Assembly: GCA_038200275.1 (NCBI GenBank)
Contig: JBBPYC010000096.1
Coordinates: forward strand, 1-46,208
Direction of reading: 5' to 3'
Origin: JBBPYC01 sp038200275
GTDB lineage: Bacteria > Pseudomonadota > Gammaproteobacteria > Burkholderiales > Burkholderiaceae_C
Length of the DNA: 46,208 bases
Below, in pieces: positions 41,013-46,208 of this stretch (within the stretch, counting starts at the first letter, position 1; every line of letters starts with the position of its first letter). Below the pieces are notes generated by a model. It had not been told where the DNA came from and searched no databases. It saw only the letters and a program-made list of their open reading frames with translations. The position numbers were made by a program, and so were the translations under genes.

Positions 41013-41972
41013 ATGACGCTGACCGAACTCAAATACGTAGTCGCAGTCGCGCGGGAAAAACACTTCGGCAAGGCAGCCGAAGCGTGTTTCGTCTCGCAGC
41101 CGACGCTGTCGGTCGCGATCAAGAAGCTCGAAGAAGAACTTGAAATTCGCCTGTTCGAGCGCAACGCGAACGAAGTCACCGTGACGCCGATCGGCGCCGA
41201 GGTCGTGCGCCAGGCGCAGAGCGTGCTCGAGCAAGCGGCCAATGTGAAAGAGATTGCGCGCCGCGGCAAAGACCCGCTGGCTGGCCCCCTGCGGCTTGGC
41301 GTGATCTACACGATTGCGCCGTACCTGCTGCCCGCGCTGGTGCGCCAGTGCATCGACCGCACACCGCAGATGCCGCTGTTGCTGCAGGAAAACTTCACCG
41401 TCAAGCTGCTCGACATGCTGCGCCTGGGTGACATCGACTGCGCGATCATGGCCGAGCCGTTTCCGGACACGGGGCTGGCGGCGGCACCGCTCTACGACGA
41501 GCCGTTTCTGGCTGCGGTGCCCAGCCATCACCCACTCGCGCAGCAGGAGACGGTCACCACCGAGCAATTGAAAGACGAAACCCTGCTGTTGCTCGGCACC
41601 GGCCATTGCTTTCGGGATCACGTGCTCGAGGTGTGCCCCGAGTTCGCGCGGCTCTCCAGCAGCGCCGAAGGCATTCGCAAGAGTTTTGAAGGCTCGTCAC
41701 TGGAGACCATCAAATACATGGTTGCGGCCGGCATGGGCGTGACGTTGGTGCCGCGCCTGTCGGTGCCGCGCTCGGCGTTCGATGCGCGCGAGGTGCAGCG
41801 GCAGCGGCGCAGCCACGATGACATCTATGTGAAGTATCTGCCGTTTCAGGACGAGGCGCCGTCGCGCCGCGTGGTGCTGGTCTGGCGCCGCAGCTTCACA
41901 CGCGAAGCGGCGATCGAGGCGCTGCGCGGGTCAATCGAAGCGTGCGAACTGGATGGCGTGGAGAGGCTTTGA
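41013..41972 (+). CDS. oxyR: Peroxide-sensing LysR regulator OxyR
   Basis: A 319-residue LysR protein. N-terminal winged helix: MTLTELKYVVAVAREKHFGK and CFVSQPTLSVAIKKLEEELE. The sensor motif GTGHCFRDHVLEVCPEF has both redox cysteines at the OxyR spacing (C-x8-C), so it should form the intramolecular disulfide in response to hydrogen peroxide. The start at 41013 is chosen because OxyR proteins start MTLTELK; an ATG 15 bases earlier is also in frame. It lies 93 bp after recG; katG or ahpC is not in view. Confidence 0.92.
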   Translation: MTLTELKYVVAVAREKHFGKAAEACFVSQPTLSVAIKKLEEELEIRLFERNANEVTVTPIGAEVVRQAQSVLEQAANVKEIARRGKDPLAGPLRLGVIYTIAPYLLPALVRQCIDRTPQMPLLLQENFTVKLLDMLRLGDIDCAIMAEPFPDTGLAAAPLYDEPFLAAVPSHHPLAQQETVTTEQLKDETLLLLGTGHCFRDHVLEVCPEFARLSSSAEGIRKSFEGSSLETIKYMVAAGMGVTLVPRLSVPRSAFDAREVQRQRRSHDDIYVKYLPFQDEAPSRRVVLVWRRSFTREAAIEALRGSIEACELDGVERL

Positions 41973-42129
41973 GCCCTGCTCCAGGCAGCGCTGTCTGCGC
42001 TCGGTTTTCGTCTTTTTCTGATCGGGCGCACTGCCGGTGGACTGGCTTTGGCCGCTCCTCGATGTCTTCCCCAGCGGCCAAGTGTCTGCCTGAGCGCCCG
42101 TGGGTTGCGCGATGGGCGGACGGGTTGCA

Positions 42130-43002
42130 ATGACGGCGGTGCGGGAGGGGCGCTTGGCGCTTTATCTCGACCTGATTCGCTGGAGTCGGCCGGCGGGTTG
42201 GCTGCTGTTGCTGTGGCCAACGTTGGCGGCGCTGTGGGTGGCGGCGGACGGGTTTCCAGGCTGGCATCTGCTGCTCATGTTCGTGCTGGGCACGGTGCTG
42301 ATGCGCAGCGCGGGGTGCTGCGTGAACGATGTGGCCGATCGCGAATTCGATCGGCATGTGAAGCGCACGGCGCAGCGGCCAGTCACGCGCGGTGCGTTGT
42401 CGGTGCGGCAAGCGTTGACGTTTGGCGCGGTGCTCGCAGCCGCTGCGTTTGTGCTGGTGTTGACCACCAACGCAGCCACGATCGCCTGGTCGTTCGCAGC
42501 GTTGGCCATCACGTTGCTGTATCCGTATGCGAAGCGGTATGTGTCAATGCCGCAGGCGGTGCTCGGCGTGGCATTCAGCTTCGGCATTCCGATGGCGTTC
42601 GCGGCTGTGACGGGTAGGGTGCCTTGGCTGGCCTGGGTGCTGCTGCTCGGCAACCTGTTCTGGGTGCTGGCCTACGACACCGAATATGCGATGGTCGACC
42701 GCGACGACGACCTCAAGATCGGCATGAAAACCTCGGCGATCACGCTCGGTCGCTTCGATGTGCCGGTGGTCACTACGTGCTACTTCGTCGCGCTTGCCAT
42801 CTGGTGGGTTGCGCTGCAAGGGCATGGGTTGGGGTGGCCGTTTTATGTGGGGCTGGCATCAGCCGCAACGCAGGCTGTCTGGCACCACACATTGATCCGG
42901 GACCGCACGCGTGATGGGTGCTTCAAGGCGTTTCGCCTGAACCACTGGTTCGGCTTTGCGATCTTTGCGGGCGTCGCGATCGGCTTCATGCTGCGCTCCT
43001 GA
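42130..43002 (+). CDS. ubiA: 4-hydroxybenzoate octaprenyltransferase UbiA
   Basis: A 290-residue integral membrane prenyltransferase of ubiquinone synthesis. The two Asp-rich motifs are present: NDVADREFDRHVKRTAQRPV and YDTEYAMVDRDDDLKIGMKT. About eight to nine membrane helices, starting RPAGWLLLLWPTLAALWVAA. It attaches the polyprenyl tail to 4-hydroxybenzoate. The ATG at 42130 gives MTAVREGRLALYLDLIRWSR, the usual family start; the frame is open a little further. Confidence 0.93.
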   Translation: MTAVREGRLALYLDLIRWSRPAGWLLLLWPTLAALWVAADGFPGWHLLLMFVLGTVLMRSAGCCVNDVADREFDRHVKRTAQRPVTRGALSVRQALTFGAVLAAAAFVLVLTTNAATIAWSFAALAITLLYPYAKRYVSMPQAVLGVAFSFGIPMAFAAVTGRVPWLAWVLLLGNLFWVLAYDTEYAMVDRDDDLKIGMKTSAITLGRFDVPVVTTCYFVALAIWWVALQGHGLGWPFYVGLASAATQAVWHHTLIRDRTRDGCFKAFRLNHWFGFAIFAGVAIGFMLRS

Positions 43003-43060
43003 AGCGCCTGCTGGTAGTGTGGTTGGCTGGCGCCGAATGGCGCCAAACGGCCGTCTGTTG

Positions 43061-43765
43061 TCAATCGATCGTGGAAGCAGCGAGCGCGTGCATGTCGGGA
43101 ATCCGGATGTCGTGCTGATCGACTTCGATCAGCCCATGGTCTTCGAGTTTTCGCAAGATGCGCGAGAAGTATTCGGGCGTGATCGACAGGCGCGATGCAA
43201 TCGTGCCTTTGCTGACCGGCAAGGTGATCGTGACCGGCGCGTCTGAAGGAAAGTCGCCGATGCGCTGGTCGCGCAGCAGATAGCCAATCACGCGCTGCGT
43301 GCCGGTATGCAGCGCTGCAGCCTGCACGTCATGCACCAGCCCATGCAACCGGCGCGACATGCCGGCGATCATGCGCAACGCAAAGCGCGGATCGCGTTCG
43401 ATCTCTTGCAGCACAGCCGACTTGCGCACATGCAGCACCACAGCATTCGTCAACGTCTGTGCGTTCACGATGTACGGGCGGCCGATGAACATGATCGCTT
43501 CGCCAAAGCTGTGGCCGAAGCTCAGCAACTCGATCACTTTTTCCTGGCCCGCCGCCGACAGCGCGAACAGCTTGACCTGGCCCGACAGCATCACGTGAAA
43601 TTCCCGGCAGGGGTCGCCGACTGAAAACAGCGTCTGGCCCCGTGCATAGTGCTGCACGCTGCAGCCCGCCGCCACCCGGTCCAGTTCGGTTGGTGACATG
43701 TCGGTGAACAGCGGCAGCTGTGCAAGGCGGCTGGTGATGCGGAAGTCCGGTTCGGCTTGGTCCAT
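43061..43765 (-). CDS. Crp/Fnr-family regulator without cysteine ligands (Dnr/NnrR-like)
   Basis: A 234-residue protein with a cyclic-nucleotide-type beta-roll (GQTLFSVGDPCREFHVMLSG, LSFGHSFGEAIMFIGRPYIV), a long dimerisation helix and a C-terminal winged helix (LPVSKGTIASRLSITPEYFS, RILRKLEDHGLIEV). It has only two cysteines, not the N-terminal cluster of FNR, so it cannot carry a 4Fe-4S sensor. Together with the divergent norCB genes this suggests a Dnr/NnrR-like regulator that responds to nitric oxide through haem (inference). The site at 43865-43878 is between it and nor. Confidence 0.85.
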   Translation of the reverse strand: MDQAEPDFRITSRLAQLPLFTDMSPTELDRVAAGCSVQHYARGQTLFSVGDPCREFHVMLSGQVKLFALSAAGQEKVIELLSFGHSFGEAIMFIGRPYIVNAQTLTNAVVLHVRKSAVLQEIERDPRFALRMIAGMSRRLHGLVHDVQAAALHTGTQRVIGYLLRDQRIGDFPSDAPVTITLPVSKGTIASRLSITPEYFSRILRKLEDHGLIEVDQHDIRIPDMHALAASTID

Positions 43766-43864
43766 GAAAGGCGTGTTGTTGATTTGCCACTTCGGCCAAG
43801 CGGCAAGCAGCTATTTGATCATGCCGCGCGCCTGCCCCGAGACCACATATCGCTGTTATGGTCC

Positions 43865-43878
43865 TTGAACCAGATCAA
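43865..43878. promoter_or_regulatory. FNR/DNR box (TTGAA-CCAG-ATCAA)
   Basis: TTGAACCAGATCAA is a close match to the TTGAT-N4-ATCAA anaerobox, with one mismatch. It is centred at about 43871.5. At the -41.5 class II position it would give a start near 43913, about 65 bp before the small peptide's ATG and 100 bp before the regulator on the other strand. Confidence 0.7.
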
Positions 43879-43977
43879 GGATTTGTTTGGCCACCGGCCT
43901 GATGATCATTGACCTGACCTAGGCGTCGTCGTTGGTGCGCCGGGTGATTTTTTCAAAAACTCGAAGGAAATGCACCG

Positions 43978-44097
43978 ATGGACCGATGGATCGCACCAAT
44001 GAGATGGTTCGGCTGGACTGTCGTCCTGCTTATGGTGGTGTCGATGGTGTATGCGGGTGTGATGGCGCTCATCAACTATTCGGCCATTGCGGTCTGA
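43978..44097 (+). CDS. 39-residue single-span membrane peptide ahead of norC
   Basis: MDRWIAPMRWFGWTVVLLMV continues through VSMVYAGVMALINYSAIAV and stops 13 bp before norC. One hydrophobic helix (about 12-32) with a positively charged front, so the N-terminus should face the cytosol. A GAAGGA ribosome site precedes the ATG by 9 bases. Its place between the FNR/DNR box and norCB suggests a small subunit or assembly factor of the nitric oxide reductase, comparable to the small extra subunits of haem-copper oxidases (inference). I know of no named family. Confidence 0.6.
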   Translation: MDRWIAPMRWFGWTVVLLMVVSMVYAGVMALINYSAIAV

Positions 44098-44110
44098 GCG
44101 CCGGCCTACC

Positions 44111-44989
44111 ATGAACAAGCGCCAGACCCGCCTCTTTGCCATCGTCTCGACCGCCATCGCCGTCGTCGCTTTCATCGGCATGACGATCGACAGCCACCGC
44201 CAGTTCGACAAACTCACCAACGCCGACAAGATCACCACAGAAGTCAAGCTGGGCCAGGACGTCTGGCACAAGAACAACTGCATCAACTGCCACACGATCT
44301 TCGGCGAAGGCGCTTATTACGCGCCGGACCTGACCAAGATCACCAAGCTGCGCGGCGAGGCGTATCTGACGGCTTATATGCGCGATCCGTCGAAGTTCTA
44401 CGACGAAAAACGCCACCGTCGCCTGATGCCCAAGCAGGATTTGTCCGAGCCCGACATCGTGAACCTGATCGCGTTCCTGGACTGGGTCAGCAACGTCGAC
44501 AACCAGGGCTGGCCGCCGCGGCCGATCCTCGTGACCGGCGGCGCGCTGCCGGGCTCCTCGTTCACGGCCGAGCAGCAGACCAAGGTGCCCGGTACGGACA
44601 ACGCCGGTATAGCCGCCGGAGCGCCGCCCGCTGCAAGGCCAGTCGCGGGCGACGAGAACCCGATCGCATTGGGCGAGCACCTGTTCCGCAGCGCCGTCCC
44701 AGCGTGCGTCGCGTGCCACTCGGTCGCACCCGGCGTCAACATGGCCGGCCCGAGCCTCGCGGGCCTGACCAGCCGCACGGAAAAGCTGCTGGCCTCGGGT
44801 GACTACAAGGGCGAGGCAAAGGACCTGGCCGGCTACATCCGCGAATCGATCACGCACCCGAGTGCCTACGTCGTGCCCGGCGCGATGTATTCGGCGAGCG
44901 GCAACTCGTTCATGCCGACCACCTATCTGGCGAGCATGAAACCCGAGCAGATCGATCAGCTCGTCGCCTACCTGTCGTCGCTCAAGTAA
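44111..44989 (+). CDS. norC: Nitric oxide reductase cytochrome c subunit NorC, with a second haem c domain
   Basis: A 292-residue protein. N-terminal membrane anchor (LFAIVSTAIAVVAFIGMTID), then the normal NorC domain: VWHKNNCINCHTIFGEGAYY with CxxCH, YAPDLTKI, DPSKFY and the axial Met in RRLMPKQ. Unlike standard NorC (about 150 residues, one haem) it continues through a linker (about 145-185) into a second cytochrome c domain, ALGEHLFRSAVPACVACHSV, GPSLAGL and a late SFMPTTYL methionine. The two haems would receive electrons from periplasmic donors and pass them to NorB. 20 bp before norB. Confidence 0.9.
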   Translation: MNKRQTRLFAIVSTAIAVVAFIGMTIDSHRQFDKLTNADKITTEVKLGQDVWHKNNCINCHTIFGEGAYYAPDLTKITKLRGEAYLTAYMRDPSKFYDEKRHRRLMPKQDLSEPDIVNLIAFLDWVSNVDNQGWPPRPILVTGGALPGSSFTAEQQTKVPGTDNAGIAAGAPPAARPVAGDENPIALGEHLFRSAVPACVACHSVAPGVNMAGPSLAGLTSRTEKLLASGDYKGEAKDLAGYIRESITHPSAYVVPGAMYSASGNSFMPTTYLASMKPEQIDQLVAYLSSLK

Positions 44990-45009
44990 CTGCCCAACCG
45001 ATACTCGCC

Positions 45010-46208
45010 ATGCGATACAAATCCCAATCCGTCGCCTACTGGTACTTCGCGGTCGCGATCGCGCTGTTCGGTCTGCAGCTTGTATTCGGCTTGCTGTCGG
45101 CAACCAAATATCTTGGCCCCGATCCGCTGCTCTACATCCTGCCGTTCGACGTCACCAAGGTGATCCACACGAACCTGCTGATCGTCTGGGTGCTGACCGG
45201 CTTCATGGGCGCCACCTACTGGATGGTGCCGGACGAGTCGCGCACCGAACTGCACAGCGTCAAGCTCGCGTACGTGCAGCTTGTGCTGTGGACCGTGATG
45301 GGCGTGGTCACGGTCATCGGTTATCTGTTTCGCTACGGCACCGGCAACAAGCTGCTCGAACAACCGCTGCCGTCGAAGATCGTGATCGTCTTCGTGATGC
45401 TGATGTTTCTCTACAACGTCGGCATGACGATCTGGAAGGCCAAGCGCCTGACCACACCCGAGGGCGTGCTGATCGGCGGCCTTGCACTCTCCGCGGTGCT
45501 GTACCTGCCCGCGCTGCTGCATTTCGAGAATTACACGATCGCAATCTTCTACCGCTGGTGGACGATCCACCTCTGGGTCGAAGGCGTCTGGGAAATGATC
45601 CAGGGGGGTTTTCTCGCGTATTTGCTGATCCGGCTTTCCGGCGCGGACCGCGAGATCATGGACAAGTGGTTGTATGTGATCGTCGGTCTGGTATTCATCG
45701 CGGGGATCATCGGCACCGCGCACCACTACTACTGGGTTGGTGTTCCGACTTACTGGTTGCCGATCGGTGGATTCTTCAGCGCGCTCGAACCTGTCGCGCT
45801 CATCGGCATGGCGGTCTATGCGTATTCGGCCATTCGACGCTCGGGCATGCTGCACCCGAACAAGCTCGCCTTGCACTGGACCGTCGGCAGTGCGGTGTTC
45901 ACGCTGTTCGGCGCCGGGCTGCTCGGTTTGGCGCACACGTTCCCCGATGTCAACAAGTGGACCCACGGAACGCTCGTGACCGCGATGCACGGTCATGCCG
46001 CGTTCTACGGCGCGTACGCGATGATCGTGCTCGCGATGATCTCCTATGCGATGCCGTCGCTCACGAGAAAACCCGAGGAAGGCACAGCGCTCGGCTACTG
46101 GTCGTTTTGGCTGCAGATCGTCGGCATGTTCGGCATGACGCTGTCATTTGCAACCGCGGGCATTGGTCAGGTATACCTCGAGCGGATCATGGGGCTCGGA
46201 TACCTCGA
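45010..46208 (+). CDS. norB: Nitric oxide reductase catalytic subunit NorB (3' end outside the window)
   Basis: 399 codons from the ATG at 45010 remain open to the last base. It starts MRYKSQSVAYWYFAVAIALF. Haem and iron ligands of the haem-copper superfamily are visible: the His of VIHTNLLIVWVLTGFMGATY, WWTIHLWVEGVWEMIQGG with the metal-site His and Glu, IGTAHHYYWVG with two His, and VTAMHGHAAFYG with two His. It is the catalytic subunit that reduces NO to N2O, bound in the membrane with NorC. The lack of an N-terminal cytochrome-like extension and the neighbouring norC show the cNOR type. About 60-70 C-terminal residues are missing from view. Confidence 0.95.
   Translation, partial: MRYKSQSVAYWYFAVAIALFGLQLVFGLLSATKYLGPDPLLYILPFDVTKVIHTNLLIVWVLTGFMGATYWMVPDESRTELHSVKLAYVQLVLWTVMGVVTVIGYLFRYGTGNKLLEQPLPSKIVIVFVMLMFLYNVGMTIWKAKRLTTPEGVLIGGLALSAVLYLPALLHFENYTIAIFYRWWTIHLWVEGVWEMIQGGFLAYLLIRLSGADREIMDKWLYVIVGLVFIAGIIGTAHHYYWVGVPTYWLPIGGFFSALEPVALIGMAVYAYSAIRRSGMLHPNKLALHWTVGSAVFTLFGAGLLGLAHTFPDVNKWTHGTLVTAMHGHAAFYGAYAMIVLAMISYAMPSLTRKPEEGTALGYWSFWLQIVGMFGMTLSFATAGIGQVYLERIMGLGYL

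Noticed and set aside
39399..41621. A 740-codon open frame on the minus strand
   Set aside because: Antisense of recG and oxyR, both of which have full motif sets; its own composition is His/Arg/Gln-rich without motifs.
1..46208. CRISPR arrays, rRNA and tRNA genes
   Set aside because: No regularly spaced repeats, no rRNA signature and no cloverleaf with a TTCRANNC loop was found on reading; a dedicated tRNA search would be needed to exclude them fully.

Overview
The window looks like the chromosome of a GC-rich betaproteobacterium, most likely order Burkholderiales. The evidence is the gene content and order (recG-oxyR-ubiA, a TorF-type porin with glnK-amtB, glcDEF with a lactate/glycolate permease, and norCB beside a Dnr/Fnr-type regulator) and two copies of a degenerate repeat resembling those common in Comamonadaceae. 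No rRNA, tRNA or CRISPR array was seen. The window ends inside norB.

Region by region. 1-2.8 kb: two same-oriented 5' ends of IS630-type transposases bracket a decayed MATE transporter and an intact PanE-like ketopantoate reductase. 2.8-6.4 kb (minus strand): a universal stress protein, a metallophosphoesterase and the ComM (YifB) AAA+ protein. 6.4-9.6 kb: a nitrogen-control locus (TorF-like porin, glnK, amtB) with a good sigma-54 -24/-12 promoter, an NtrC-like site upstream and an intrinsic terminator. 9.6-11.5 kb: a DksA/TraR zinc-finger protein, a LysR regulator and a SpoIIAA-like protein. 11.8-17.7 kb: a glycolate-use operon (permease, glcD, glcE, glcF).

17.7-34.4 kb is an accessory island of poorly known genes: an orphan AbrB-type protein, a double-AAA ATPase, an FtsK-gamma-like winged helix fused to an unknown domain, a WYL regulator, a GIY-YIG protein, a PP2C phosphatase, a large repeat protein translationally coupled to a PcfJ-like protein, a DUF1266 protein, several unknowns, a sirtuin and a MOSC protein. 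Several genes here are visibly damaged: a one-base frameshift in the WYL regulator, two in-frame stops in a hypothetical gene, an 11-bp tandem duplication in the sirtuin, a stop in a hypothetical gene and a lost start in an HhH-like gene. The most striking feature is a 17-bp inverted repeat, GCGAC(A/G)-N5-TGTC(G/A)C and variants, present at five places in this island. Each lies in a promoter-like position ahead of an island gene, so these genes may form one regulon, possibly under the WYL protein.

34.4-43.0 kb returns to conserved genes: queA, an exported creatininase-family protein with an exported YVTN beta-propeller, a GFA-family protein, recG, oxyR and ubiA. 43.0-46.2 kb is a nitric oxide reductase locus: a Crp/Fnr regulator without cysteines, a divergent FNR/DNR box, a 39-residue membrane peptide, an unusual norC with two haem c sites, and norB.
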